NCBI GenBank assembly: GCA_001464935.1
Contig: LNEL01000058.1
Span: forward strand, 1 to 64,000
DNA length: 64,000 nt
Origin: Gammaproteobacteria bacterium Ga0077536
GTDB lineage: Bacteria > Pseudomonadota > Gammaproteobacteria > Ga0077536
Direction of reading: 5' to 3'
Within the stretch, counting starts at the first letter, position 1, and the number at the start of each line of letters is the position of its first letter. Positions 15,342 to 24,351 of this stretch are shown here, piece after piece. A model generated the notes under the pieces. It saw only the letters and a program-made list of their open reading frames with translations. It was not told the origin of the DNA and made no database searches. The position numbers and the translations under genes were made by a program.

Positions 15342-17144
15342 TCAGGCAGGCGAAGGCCGCGCCCGCTGATGCGCCGGCAGCGCCCGTCCGATCGCGGCGC
15401 TGAGACTCGCAGCCGCGAACGGCTTGGTCAGAAAGTCGTCCATGCCGGCGGCGAGCGCATGGCGCCGATCGTCCTCGCTCGCGTTCGCGGTCAGGGCGAT
15501 CACCGGCAGCGGCGCGCGACCCTGCTCACGTTCGCGCGCGCGCCAGCGGCGGGTGGTTTCGAGGCCGTCGAGTTCCGGCATCTCGCAGTCCATCAGCACG
15601 AGATCGAAGCCGCCCTGCGCGAGACAGTCGAGCGCGCGCAGGCCATTGTCGGCGATCGTCGACGCACAGCCGAGCAGCGCGAGGTGCTCCTCCACCACGA
15701 GCTGAGTGACGAGGTTGTCCTCGACCACCAGCACTCGCAGACCGTCGAAGCGCGCTGCGGCGGCGGCCGCGACGGGATCATCGGCGGGCGCCGGTGGCGC
15801 CTGCACGCGCGTGGCGCTGACCTCGAAGCTGAACGTGCTGCCCGCGGCCTGCGTGCTGTGAACGGCGAGTTCACCGCCCATCAGCTCGACGAGCTGGCTG
15901 CAGATTGCAAGTCCGAGGCCGGTGCCGCCGTGGCGCCGCGTCGTCGAGGTGTCCGCCTGTTCGAAGGCGCGGAACACGCGCGCGGCGACTTCGGGTGTCA
16001 TGCCGATGCCGGTGTCGCTGACGCTGAAGCGCAGCCTCACGGTGTCGGCACCGGCAGTGGCGTCCGGCACGCGTTCGACGCGGGCGCGGATTTCACCACG
16101 CTCGGTGAACTTCACCGCATTGGCAACCAGGTTCGACAGCACCTGGCGCACGCGCGTCGGATCGCCGAGCACGACCTCGCCGTCCACGCCCGCCGCGTCC
16201 ATCACCAGGTGCAATCCCTTCGCCGTGGCCGCTTCGAGAAAGAGTTCGCGCACGTCGGCGACGACGACCGCCGGGGCGAATTCAGTCTGTTCGAGGGTCA
16301 GCATGCCGGCCTCGATCTTCGAGAAGTCGAGGATGTCGTTGATGACGGCGAGCAGCGAACGTGCCGAACTTTCCATCAGGCCGAGGTAGCGCGCCTGGTC
16401 GGCCGGACCGCCCCCCCGACGCAGCAGTTCGATCATGCCGAACACCCCGTTCAGCGGCGTGCGGATTTCGTGGCTCATCGTGGCGACGAAGCGGCTCTTC
16501 GCGCGATCGGCCGCCTCGGCGCGCGCGCGCGCGAGTTCGAGCTGGGCGGCGCGCTGTTCGAGCAGGTCGGCATTGCGCAGTGACGACCAGTACTCGATGG
16601 AAGCCTGCCGGTTGATCACCAGCATGAAGGCGATGTCGAGCAGGAACAGCACGCCGAACACGATGCCGCGGGTGTCGGACAGCAGCAGGCAGACCAGCGC
16701 GCTCGGCAGCAGCATCGCGACGACGTACACGCGTGCCATGTTTTCGTGCGTGGTCAGACTGACCGTGCCGCCGGCGACGATGCCGGCGGTGGCGAAACTC
16801 GACAGCACCGACATCCACTCGAACGGGGCCCGCCACAGCAGGGCCGCGTTCAGCACGCCCCACGCGACGCCAAGCCCGATCGCACTGAATGCGTAGGCCT
16901 TCAGCCAGCGCGCGGGCGACAGCGGATACAGACGCGCAAAGCCGATGCTCAGCGCCAGGCGCAGCAGACCCGTCAGCGTCAGGCTCGCGATACCGAGCCA
17001 GGCGATCACCGGCTCGGACTCGAGCATGTCGGTCGCGCCGATGATCAGCACCCAGATCGTCACGTACAGCGGGCTGCCGGTGCGGCCCTTCGCGGCGAGA
17101 TCGAGCGCGGCCTTTTGGTCGATGGGTAGCGGCGCAACGGTCAT
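15342..17144 (-). CDS. membrane hybrid sensor histidine kinase with receiver domain
   Basis: A 600-residue protein. Residues 25-180 hold about six hydrophobic helices forming a membrane sensor of the 7TM/MASE type, then a short coiled coil (LEQRAAQLELARARAEAADR). The HisKA motif ATMSHEIRTPLNGVFGM carries His225; the ATPase has VLSNLVANAVKFT and GGTGLGLAI boxes; the receiver (from LRVLVVEDN) has LMDCEMPELDG as the phosphorylation site and ALTAN...KPF. This is the BarA/RpfC-like class of hybrid kinases, lacking an HPt domain, so phosphate must pass to a separate HPt protein. The signal is unknown. It is in tandem with the Sua5 gene but with 33 bases between and no functional link. Confidence 0.93.
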   Translation of the reverse strand: MTVAPLPIDQKAALDLAAKGRTGSPLYVTIWVLIIGATDMLESEPVIAWLGIASLTLTGLLRLALSIGFARLYPLSPARWLKAYAFSAIGLGVAWGVLNAALLWRAPFEWMSVLSSFATAGIVAGGTVSLTTHENMARVYVVAMLLPSALVCLLLSDTRGIVFGVLFLLDIAFMLVINRQASIEYWSSLRNADLLEQRAAQLELARARAEAADRAKSRFVATMSHEIRTPLNGVFGMIELLRRGGGPADQARYLGLMESSARSLLAVINDILDFSKIEAGMLTLEQTEFAPAVVVADVRELFLEAATAKGLHLVMDAAGVDGEVVLGDPTRVRQVLSNLVANAVKFTERGEIRARVERVPDATAGADTVRLRFSVSDTGIGMTPEVAARVFRAFEQADTSTTRRHGGTGLGLAICSQLVELMGGELAVHSTQAAGSTFSFEVSATRVQAPPAPADDPVAAAAAARFDGLRVLVVEDNLVTQLVVEEHLALLGCASTIADNGLRALDCLAQGGFDLVLMDCEMPELDGLETTRRWRAREREQGRAPLPVIALTANASEDDRRHALAAGMDDFLTKPFAAASLSAAIGRALPAHQRARPSPA

Positions 17145-17226
17145 GTGCGGGGCGGCAGAGGAGACACTGGGGACACGCGGATCATGGGCGGCGATGTCAG
17201 GTTATCGACCCTCGACGCCCGACCGT

Positions 17227-17967
17227 TCAAGGCGGCACCACCGTGCCGTCCCACGCGAACACCTGGCCGCTGTCCGCAGCCGCGACGCCGTCGACGACCG
17301 CCAGCAGGCGTTGCGCGGCGTACGTCGGCGTGAACAGGCGGGCGGCTGGCACACGCTGCTGGAACGGCTGCGAGAGGCCCGTGTCGACGGTGCCCGGATG
17401 CAGGCCGATGCAGCACGCGCGCGGATTACGCCGCGCGAGTTCGAGCGCGAAGGTTTTCAGCAGCATGTTCAGCGCCGCCTTCGAGGCGCGATAGCCATAC
17501 CAGCCTCCGGCGCGGTTGTCGCCGATGCTGCCGACCCGCGCCGACAGCGCCGCGAAGACCGCCTTGGCGTCGGTGCGCAGCAGCGGCAGGAAATGACGTG
17601 CACACAGCGCCGGGCCGATCGCATTGACCGCGAAGCTGTGGGCGAGGCTCGCGGCGTCGAGCGCTTCCCAGCGTTTCTCGGGCTGCACTGCCGTGTCGTG
17701 CAGCACGCCGGTGGCGACGATCACGAGGTCGAGCGGTCCATGCGCGCGCAGCACCTCTGCCGCGCGTGTCAGGCTGTCCTCGTCGAGCAGGTCGAGCGTC
17801 GTCGGCACGAGGCGCGGCGCGGCCGCGAGGTCGCGACGACTGAGCGCATGCACTTCGGACACTGCGGGATGTTCGAGCAGGGCGGCCACCAGGGCGGCGC
17901 CGATGCCGCCACTGGCGCCGACGACGGCGCAGCGCAGCGGCGCGCGGAAGGAAGCAAGGTCGACCAT
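17227..17967 (-). CDS. short-chain dehydrogenase/reductase (C-factor-like SDR)
   Basis: A 246-residue Rossmann-fold NAD(P)-dependent oxidoreductase. The nucleotide-binding GASGGIG is at residues 18-24; catalytic Ser is in FAALSARVGSIGDN and the YxxxK pair in WYGYRASKAALNMLL; HPGTVDTGLSQPF follows. The SARVGSIGDN and HPGTVDT signatures are those of the CsgA/C-factor-like and plant-type YcdF SDR group. Substrate is unknown. It stands alone between the hybrid kinase and a DUF4124 gene on the same strand. Confidence 0.9.
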   Translation of the reverse strand: MVDLASFRAPLRCAVVGASGGIGAALVAALLEHPAVSEVHALSRRDLAAAPRLVPTTLDLLDEDSLTRAAEVLRAHGPLDLVIVATGVLHDTAVQPEKRWEALDAASLAHSFAVNAIGPALCARHFLPLLRTDAKAVFAALSARVGSIGDNRAGGWYGYRASKAALNMLLKTFALELARRNPRACCIGLHPGTVDTGLSQPFQQRVPAARLFTPTYAAQRLLAVVDGVAAADSGQVFAWDGTVVPP

Positions 17968-18005
17968 GCGCCGATTTTACGCGATGCACACTCAGCGCGG
18001 ACCGG

Positions 18006-18689
18006 TCAGGGCGCCCAGCACTCCTGTTCGAGAAACTGCCGCCGCGCCGCAATTTCCTCGGGCGTCGCGCGCGATTCGGGTTGCTCGAGCTGTTCGAGCT
18101 GGGCCTGCGCGAACTCGCAGGCCTCGGCGTGTCGCAGATCCTCTTCGGCGAGCTGCTTGTCCTGCAGTTCGGGAAATTCGCTGCAGTACTCGCCCATGTC
18201 GCGCTGGTAGCGCTCGATCTCGGCCTGGCGCTCGGCGGCTTCGAGATATTGCCGCGGGCCGGTGTAGATGTCCGGCTCATTGGGGCTGCGCTTCACGCGG
18301 TACGCACCATTCGCGTCGCGATAGACGGGCCGCCTGGTTTCCAGCGCCGCCAGCGCCCAGCGCGCGCGATCGCAGCGGCTGCGACGCTGCGCGAGTTCAC
18401 CGGCATCGGCGTCTGCCTGGCGGCGGGCACGCGTGGCCGCCTCATCACGGCTGGCCTTGCGCGCCGCTTCGTCGCTGCGCAGCTGTTCGAGCCGGCGCTC
18501 GCCGTCGCCGTCGGCCGGCGAGGGCGTTGATTTGATCTGCATGCGTTCGGCCTGCACGTCGGCCGGGGGCCGGTCGCCGAAATGGACATTGCCCTCGGCA
18601 TCGCGCCAGCGCCAGGTCTCCGCCATGGCCTGGCCGGCCAGCAGCAGACCGGCGCAGCACAGCACGACGCAGCTTTTCGGGATTGACAT
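18006..18689 (-). CDS. DUF4124-domain secreted protein
   Basis: A 227-residue exported protein with a Sec signal peptide (about residues 1-23, ending GQAMA|ET) followed by the DUF4124 signature WRWRDAEGNVHFGDRPPADV, then a long Glu/Arg/Gln/Ala-rich helical, probably coiled-coil region with four to five cysteines. DUF4124 proteins are common in gamma- and betaproteobacterial periplasms with no assigned function. GGAGG lies upstream of the ATG. It is divergent from the next small secreted gene at 18817. Confidence 0.88.
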   Translation of the reverse strand: MSIPKSCVVLCCAGLLLAGQAMAETWRWRDAEGNVHFGDRPPADVQAERMQIKSTPSPADGDGERRLEQLRSDEAARKASRDEAATRARRQADADAGELAQRRSRCDRARWALAALETRRPVYRDANGAYRVKRSPNEPDIYTGPRQYLEAAERQAEIERYQRDMGEYCSEFPELQDKQLAEEDLRHAEACEFAQAQLEQLEQPESRATPEEIAARRQFLEQECWAP

Positions 18690-18816
18690 CGGATCTCCTC
18701 CGCGCAGAATTCTCGCCGCGACGAACTGAACCGGAGCGTAACGCAGGGATGCCTGTGCCCGGAACTGCCACGCGTGGTCGCGCGCGTCCCGACCAGCCTC
18801 ATCGACGGAGAATCAC

Positions 18817-19137
18817 ATGCGACTCGCCCCTTCCCTGACCCCGCTGGCGCTGCTGCTCGCAGCCGCGCTGCAGGCCCCCGCAGCCCACGCATTCGACGAA
18901 GATGACGACGATGACGACGGCGATCGCGTGATCTACGCCACTTCTCCACAGGACGTTTACGAAGCGAAGCTGTCCATCCTGAAAGCGCAGATCGATGCCC
19001 AGCGGACCAGCTGCCAGCGCGGCGATTCGCGCGGCCAGGGCTATTGCCAGCGCGAACTCGACCAGGCGTTCCGGGACGGCCAGCGCGAGCTCGCGCGTCA
19101 ACGCGACGAAGCGCTGAAGGCCGAAGCGGCAAAGTAA
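18817..19137 (+). CDS. small secreted acidic/charged protein, unknown function
   Basis: A 106-residue product with a signal peptide (MRLAPSLTPLALLLAAALQA, cleavage near AHA|F), a run of seven or more acidic residues directly after cleavage (DEDDDDDDGD), then a charged helical segment with two cysteines and Arg/Gln/Glu repeats (QRELDQAFRDGQRELARQRD). The acidic patch could bind cations. GGAG precedes the ATG. No family recognised. Confidence 0.75.
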   Translation: MRLAPSLTPLALLLAAALQAPAAHAFDEDDDDDDGDRVIYATSPQDVYEAKLSILKAQIDAQRTSCQRGDSRGQGYCQRELDQAFRDGQRELARQRDEALKAEAAK

Positions 19138-19153
19138 GCGCGGCGCACGGGGC

Positions 19154-20110
19154 TCACGCCAGCACGCCGGCGAACACCTCCGCGTCGACATTGCCGCCGC
19201 TCAGCACGAGCCCCACCCGTCGTCCTGCCTGGCGCTCCCGCTCCTGCAGCAGCGCGGCGAGCGCGACCGCGCCGGCGCCCTCGGCCAGGTTGTGGGTGTC
19301 GGTGTAGTAGGCCCGCATCGCGTGTGCGATCGCCGTCTCGCCGACGCTGACGATGCGCGCGGCACCACGCCCGATCAGCACCAGCGCCTCGGCCGACGGC
19401 ACGCGACACGCAACGCCGTCGGCGATGGTCTGCGCGTGCGCGGTGCTGACGACCTTGCCGGCGGCGAACGACAGCGCATACGCCGGCGCGCCATCGGCGA
19501 CGACGCCGACGATCTCGGTCGTGAGCCCCAGCCCGTCGCGCGCCGCGATCAGGCCGCAGATCCCCGATCCCATGCCGATCGCGACATACACGGTGTCGAG
19601 CGGCGGCGCCGCGCGCAGGAACTCGAGCGCATAGGTCGCCACGCCACAGACGAGATCGCGCTGAAACGACGGCACCATTTCGAGCCCGCGGGCTTCGGCG
19701 AGACTGGCGGCGGCGAGGCGCGCGGCTTCGAAGTCCTCGCCCGTTTCGATCAGCTCCGCGCCGAACGCCCGCATCGCCGCGTTCTTCTCGCGACTGTTGC
19801 CGCGAGGCACGACGATCGTCACCGGCACGCCGTGGACGCGGCAGGCGAACGCGAGACTTTGACCGTGATTGCCGCGCGTGGCACTGATGAGGCCGGCGGG
19901 CGATCGGCCCTGCGCCTTCATCTGCGCCAGGTAATGCAGGCCGCCACGCAGCTTGAAAGCGCCGATCGGCGTGTGGTTCTCATGCTTGACCCAGACTTCG
20001 CAGCCCGCCCGCGCGCCGAGCAGCGGCCACGCGTACTGCGGCGTCGGCGGGCAATGCGGCGCGATCTGGCGCGCGGCGGCTTCGATCTCGGCAACGCTCG
20101 GCAACTGCAT
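19154..20110 (-). CDS. PLP-dependent threonine/serine dehydratase family protein
   Basis: A 318-residue fold-type II PLP enzyme that eliminates water from a beta-hydroxy amino acid to give a 2-oxo acid and ammonia. The PLP lysine is in TPIGAFKLRGGLHYL, the substrate loop is SATRGNHGQSLAF, the phosphate-cradle Gly-rich segment is GMGSGICGLIAA and the C-terminal SGGNVD signature contacts the PLP pyridine. It lacks a regulatory ACT domain, so it is the catabolic/short type; threonine, serine or 3-hydroxyaspartate are possible substrates. It sits directly after glgA on the same strand, 25 bases downstream, with no obvious metabolic link. Confidence 0.9.
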   Translation of the reverse strand: MQLPSVAEIEAAARQIAPHCPPTPQYAWPLLGARAGCEVWVKHENHTPIGAFKLRGGLHYLAQMKAQGRSPAGLISATRGNHGQSLAFACRVHGVPVTIVVPRGNSREKNAAMRAFGAELIETGEDFEAARLAAASLAEARGLEMVPSFQRDLVCGVATYALEFLRAAPPLDTVYVAIGMGSGICGLIAARDGLGLTTEIVGVVADGAPAYALSFAAGKVVSTAHAQTIADGVACRVPSAEALVLIGRGAARIVSVGETAIAHAMRAYYTDTHNLAEGAGAVALAALLQERERQAGRRVGLVLSGGNVDAEVFAGVLA

Positions 20111-20135
20111 CGATCGCTCCTTCGTCCGGGGGTGT

Positions 20136-21557
20136 TCAGCCTGCGCCCAGGCTGCGGTAAAGCGCCAGGTATTCGCCGGCGCTGTGCGTCCACGAAAAGT
20201 CCGTCGCCATCCCGTTGCGCTGCAGGCGGCGCCAGGTTCTCCGCTCGGCGAACGCCGCCGCCGCGCGCGCCAGCGCAGCGCTGAATGCCGCGGCCGTCGG
20301 CGCGTCGAACACGATGCCCGTCGGCTTCGTCAGCGCCAGATCGCGCACGCTGTCGGCGAGCCCGCCGGTCCGCCGCACGACTGGCACCGCACCGTAGCGC
20401 TGACTATAGAGCTGGGACAGGCCGCAGGGCTCGAAGCGGGACGGCATCAGGAAAGCATCGACGCCCGCGAACACCTGGTGCGACAGCCCCGTGTCATAGC
20501 CGATGCGGCAGGCCACGCGGTCCGGCTGCGTGCGCGCCAGCGCGAGTGCCGCCTGTTCGAACGCCGGGTCGCCGCTGCCGAGGATCACGCACTGCGTGGC
20601 GGGCGGGGCCGCGGCGAGCGCGTCGAGGATCAGATCGATGCCTTTCTGCGCCGTGAGGCGGCTGACGACGCCGAGCAGGAATACATCCGCCCGCGCCGGC
20701 AGGCCGAACGTCTGCTGCAGGGCCAGCTTGTTCAGGCCGCGCCGGTCGAGCGTCCGCGCGTCGTAGGGGGCCGCGAGATGCGCATCGCGCGCCGGATCCC
20801 AGACTTCGACGTCGATCCCGTTCAGGATGCCGCTCAAATCGCCGGCCCGGCTGCGCAGCAGGCCATCGAGGCCGTGGCCGTGCTCGGGCGTCAGGATTTC
20901 GCGCGCGTAGGTCGGGCTGACGGTCGTGAGGCGATCGGCGAACACCAGGCCGCCTTTCAGCAGCGCGCAGTCGCCGTGGAACTCCAGCCGCTCGAAGTGC
21001 CACCAGTCGGGCGGCAGGCGCAGGTGGCCGAAGCTCGCGCGATCGCACAGGCCGCGGAACGCGAGATTGTGAATCGTGAACACGGTGCGCGGCCGCTGCG
21101 GCTGCAGGGTCAGCAGCGCCGGCAGCAGCGCTGATGGCCAGTCGTGGGCGTGCACGACGTCGGGCCGCCACGGGTCGTCGGCAACCAGTGCCGCGACCGC
21201 GTGGCAGAAGAACGCGAAACGGTAGGCATTGTCGGGCCAGTCGATGCCGGCCGCATCGGCATACGGCCCACCGGGGCGGTCGAACAGCGCCGGACAGTCG
21301 ACGAGCCACAGCTCGAGGCCGGGTTCGAGCGGCAGGCTCGACACCGTGCAGGCTTCGGCGAAGCCCGGCACCACGAGGGGGCGGCGCGGCACGAGACCCG
21401 GCAGCAGTGCCTTGACCGCCGCATAGGCCGGCAACACCAGCCTGACCTCGCAGCCGAGGCGGGCAAGGCTTTTCGGCAGGCTGCCGCTAACCTCGGCGAG
21501 ACCCCCGGTCTGGATGAAGGGCGATGCCTCGGAGGTCGCGAAGAGCACGTTCAACAT
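20136..21557 (-). CDS. glgA: glycogen synthase (ADP-glucose:1,4-glucan glucosyltransferase, GT5)
   Basis: Elongates alpha-1,4-glucan chains from ADP-glucose, the product of the GlgC encoded nearby. The 473-residue product has the GT5 N-domain (LFATSEASPFIQTGGLAEVSG, VVHAHDWPSALLPAL, VFTIHNLAFRG) and C-domain (GVVSRLTAQKGIDLIL, MPSRFEPCGLSQLYSQRYG). The substrate-binding KTGG motif reads QTGG here (Gln16 for Lys), an unusual change. I start at the ATG 21557; a frame extending 36 codons upstream has no glycogen-synthase similarity. A TATGAT -10 only six bases before the ATG suggests a leaderless mRNA. Confidence 0.94.
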   Translation of the reverse strand: MLNVLFATSEASPFIQTGGLAEVSGSLPKSLARLGCEVRLVLPAYAAVKALLPGLVPRRPLVVPGFAEACTVSSLPLEPGLELWLVDCPALFDRPGGPYADAAGIDWPDNAYRFAFFCHAVAALVADDPWRPDVVHAHDWPSALLPALLTLQPQRPRTVFTIHNLAFRGLCDRASFGHLRLPPDWWHFERLEFHGDCALLKGGLVFADRLTTVSPTYAREILTPEHGHGLDGLLRSRAGDLSGILNGIDVEVWDPARDAHLAAPYDARTLDRRGLNKLALQQTFGLPARADVFLLGVVSRLTAQKGIDLILDALAAAPPATQCVILGSGDPAFEQAALALARTQPDRVACRIGYDTGLSHQVFAGVDAFLMPSRFEPCGLSQLYSQRYGAVPVVRRTGGLADSVRDLALTKPTGIVFDAPTAAAFSAALARAAAAFAERRTWRRLQRNGMATDFSWTHSAGEYLALYRSLGAG

Positions 21558-21563
21558 GCGTGA

Positions 21564-21569
21564 ATCATA
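21564..21569 (-). promoter_or_regulatory. TATGAT -10 box immediately before glgA
   Basis: TATGAT on the minus strand lies six bases upstream of the glgA ATG, which would place transcription start at or next to the A of ATG. No Shine-Dalgarno sequence is visible before the ATG. The -35 is weak. Confidence 0.35.
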
Positions 21570-21648
21570 AAAGAAATCCGGGGTGGGCTGCTGCGAGGCC
21601 AGAATCGCTTCAGTACACTGCCCGCAACCCATCGCAACGCAGGCCCCC

Positions 21649-24198
21649 ATGACCGAAACCCGCATCGAGTTCGAAGTCCAGCCTGTGATCCCTGCCGCGC
21701 TCGCGCGTCTGCCGGCGCTCGCGGACGATCTCTCCTACACCTGGGACAGGCGCATCCAGGAGCTCTTCGCCAATCTCGATCGCGAGCTGTGGAACGCCTG
21801 TGGGCACAACCCGAAGATGTTCCTGCGCCGCGTGTCGCAGGGGGCGCTCGAAGCGGCGGCCGCCAATGCGGTGTTCCTGCAGGAATACGAAGCGGTGCTC
21901 TCCGCCTACGGCAGCTACCTGCAGAAACCCGGTGACACGCGCGTGCAGCGCGCGCTCGATCCGGGCCAGGATCTCGTCGCCTATTTCTGCGCCGAGTACG
22001 GTCTGCACGAAAGCCTGCCACTGTATGCCGGCGGTCTCGGCGTGCTCGCCGGCGATCACTGCAAGGCCGCCAGCGATCTGCGACTGCCGTTCGTCGCGGT
22101 CGGCCTGCTCTACCGCGCCGGCTACCTGCGGCAGGAAATCGACGGCGACGGCCGGCAGCAGCTGCGCTATCTGCCGGTGCAGGGCGCCGATCTCGCATTC
22201 GTCGAAGCGCAGGATCCGCAGGGCGCGCCCCTGCGGCTGCACGTCGATCTGCTGGGGCGCGATGTGGCAATCCGCGCGTGGCTCGGGCGCCTCGGCGACA
22301 TTCGACTCATCCTGCTCGACACCGATCTCGAGACGAATTCGGCGGAAGATCGCCGCATCACGTTCGAACTCTACGGCGGCGACAGTGAAACGCGCATTGC
22401 GCAGGAAATCGTGCTCGGCATCGGCGGCGTGCGCGCGCTGCGCGCGCTGGGACATGCGCCGACGGTCTGGCACATCAACGAAGGCCATGCCGCGTTTCTC
22501 GTGCTCGAGCGGCTGCGCGAGCACATGCGCGCCGGTATCGACTTCCGCACCGCCCTCGAAGTCGTCGCGGCGGCGACAGTCTTCACGACGCATACGCCCG
22601 TGCCGGCGGGACACGACGTGTTCCCGCACGAAATGATGCGGCGATACTTCCCGGCGATGATCCAGGATCTCGGCCAGGGCGATCACGGCCTGTGCGCACT
22701 CGGTGAAAGCCCGCAGAACGCTCTCGGTTTCAACCAGACTTCGCTCGCGCTGCGCGGTTCGCGCTTCCACAACGGCGTCAGCGCCGTGCACGAGAGGGTC
22801 GCGTCGGAGAATGAGCGTTTCATCTGGCCCGAGGTCCCGCCGCAGGAGAACCCGCTGTCGCACGTGACCAACGGCGTGCACATCCATACCTATCTCGCGA
22901 CGCCCTGGGTCAACCTGTTCGATCTGCGCTTCGGCCGCCAGTGGCGCAATGAGCTGTGCAACGCCGAGTTCTGGCGCTGCATCGATGACTTGCCCGATCA
23001 CACCTACTGGAGCATCCGGCAACTGCTGAAGCTCGATTTGATCGGCGATCTGCGCGAGCGCCTCACGCGCCAGTACGCGCGCAACGGCGTGGCGCAGGCG
23101 GAAATCGAGCGGCGCCTGAAGCGCCTGTCGGCCGAGCACGATCCGCTGCTCGTCGGCTTCGCGCGCCGCTTTGCCACGTACAAGCGCGCGACGCTGCTGC
23201 TGACCGATCCGGCGCGACTGGCGCGCCTGCTCGACGACGACGATCGGCCCGTGATCCTGCTGTTCGCCGGCAAGGCGCACGCGCGCGACGGTGGCGGCCA
23301 GGATCTGATCCAGGCGCTGCACCACTATTCGCTGCAGCCGGAATTCGTCGGCCGCCTGTTCATCATCGAGAACTACGACATCTCGCTGGCGCGCAAGCTC
23401 GTGACCGGCGTCGACATCTGGCTCAACAATCCCGAGTACCCGCTCGAGGCGAGCGGCACGTCCGGCATGAAAGCTGCGATCAACGGCGCCGTGCACCTGT
23501 CGATCCTCGATGGCTGGTGGGCCGAAGGCTTTCTCGGCGACAACGGCTACGGCGTGCCGCCGATCGGCCACGGCCTGCCCGATCGCGATCGCATCGAGGC
23601 GGAGGAAATCTGCCGCGTGCTGTTCGAGGTCGCGAAGCCCTGCTATTTCAACCGCAACGGACGCGGCTATTCGACGGAATGGATCAGACTCGCCAAGGCC
23701 TCGCAGCGCACGGTGCTGCCGCGCTTCAACGCCGAACGCCAGGTCCTCGAGTACACCGAAAATTTCTACGGGCCCGCGGCACACCATGCGCGTCGCCTGG
23801 CGGCCGATGGCTGCGCCGCCGCGCGTCAGCTCGCGGAATGGAAGCAGCTCGTCGCGACGAACTGGCCGAAGGTCGGCGCGCGGCTCGTGCAGGGGCCGCC
23901 GCCGGCCCTGCAGGCCGGCGACAGTTTCCGGCTCGCAATCGCGGTCGATCTGCAACAGCTGGCCGCCGGCGATGTGTGTGTCGAATGCCAGATAGGGGTC
24001 AACGAGGCCGGCGGCGGATTCGTCGCCCGCGAGCACGTCGAACTGCTGCCCGAAGGCCAGCGCGACGGTGCCGAGGTCACGTTCGCCGGCCAAATCGCCA
24101 CCGGCATGTCTGGCCTGGCGAGCCTGCGCGTGCGCGTGTACCCACGCCACGAACTGCTCGCACACCGCTTCGAGATGGGACGCATGCGCTGGCTGTAG
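21649..24198 (+). CDS. glgP: alpha-glucan phosphorylase (GT35, short GlgP type)
   Basis: Releases glucose-1-phosphate from glycogen or maltodextrin by phosphorolysis. The 849-residue product starts with the DUF3417 region (LPALADDLSYTWDRRIQELF) typical of the TIGR02094 alpha-glucan phosphorylase group. It has CAEYGLHESLPLYAGGLGVL, WHINEGHAAFLVLERL and the PLP site EASGTSGMKAAINGA with Lys608. ATG 21649 is chosen over an upstream in-frame start at 21583 because the family begins at TETRIEFEVQP. Divergent from glgA over 91 bases, so synthesis and breakdown genes share a control region; a TACACT -10 candidate is at 21614-21619. Confidence 0.95.
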   Translation: MTETRIEFEVQPVIPAALARLPALADDLSYTWDRRIQELFANLDRELWNACGHNPKMFLRRVSQGALEAAAANAVFLQEYEAVLSAYGSYLQKPGDTRVQRALDPGQDLVAYFCAEYGLHESLPLYAGGLGVLAGDHCKAASDLRLPFVAVGLLYRAGYLRQEIDGDGRQQLRYLPVQGADLAFVEAQDPQGAPLRLHVDLLGRDVAIRAWLGRLGDIRLILLDTDLETNSAEDRRITFELYGGDSETRIAQEIVLGIGGVRALRALGHAPTVWHINEGHAAFLVLERLREHMRAGIDFRTALEVVAAATVFTTHTPVPAGHDVFPHEMMRRYFPAMIQDLGQGDHGLCALGESPQNALGFNQTSLALRGSRFHNGVSAVHERVASENERFIWPEVPPQENPLSHVTNGVHIHTYLATPWVNLFDLRFGRQWRNELCNAEFWRCIDDLPDHTYWSIRQLLKLDLIGDLRERLTRQYARNGVAQAEIERRLKRLSAEHDPLLVGFARRFATYKRATLLLTDPARLARLLDDDDRPVILLFAGKAHARDGGGQDLIQALHHYSLQPEFVGRLFIIENYDISLARKLVTGVDIWLNNPEYPLEASGTSGMKAAINGAVHLSILDGWWAEGFLGDNGYGVPPIGHGLPDRDRIEAEEICRVLFEVAKPCYFNRNGRGYSTEWIRLAKASQRTVLPRFNAERQVLEYTENFYGPAAHHARRLAADGCAAARQLAEWKQLVATNWPKVGARLVQGPPPALQAGDSFRLAIAVDLQQLAAGDVCVECQIGVNEAGGGFVAREHVELLPEGQRDGAEVTFAGQIATGMSGLASLRVRVYPRHELLAHRFEMGRMRWL

Positions 24199-24351
24199 CG
24201 GGCGGAGCAATGGGGCGCGCTTGACGGCGGTCAAGGGCCGGGGGGCGGACGGGCCACATACTGGTTTCCGCTGGAAGCGATGTTGCGCACGGATGCATCT
24301 GGCCAAACACCAGGTCCGGGCGTCCTCCCGGCCCCGCAGCGAGGTGTCCGC

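Noticed and set aside
21610-24306. 898-codon open frame antisense to glgP
   Set aside because: Same cause; no family motif, while glgP is unmistakable.
24280-24351. Upstream ATG for the PEP-CTERM protein in the glycogen cluster
   Set aside because: Adds a Pro/Gly-rich leader before the signal peptide and lacks a ribosome-binding site; GTG 24352 has both signal and GAGGTG.
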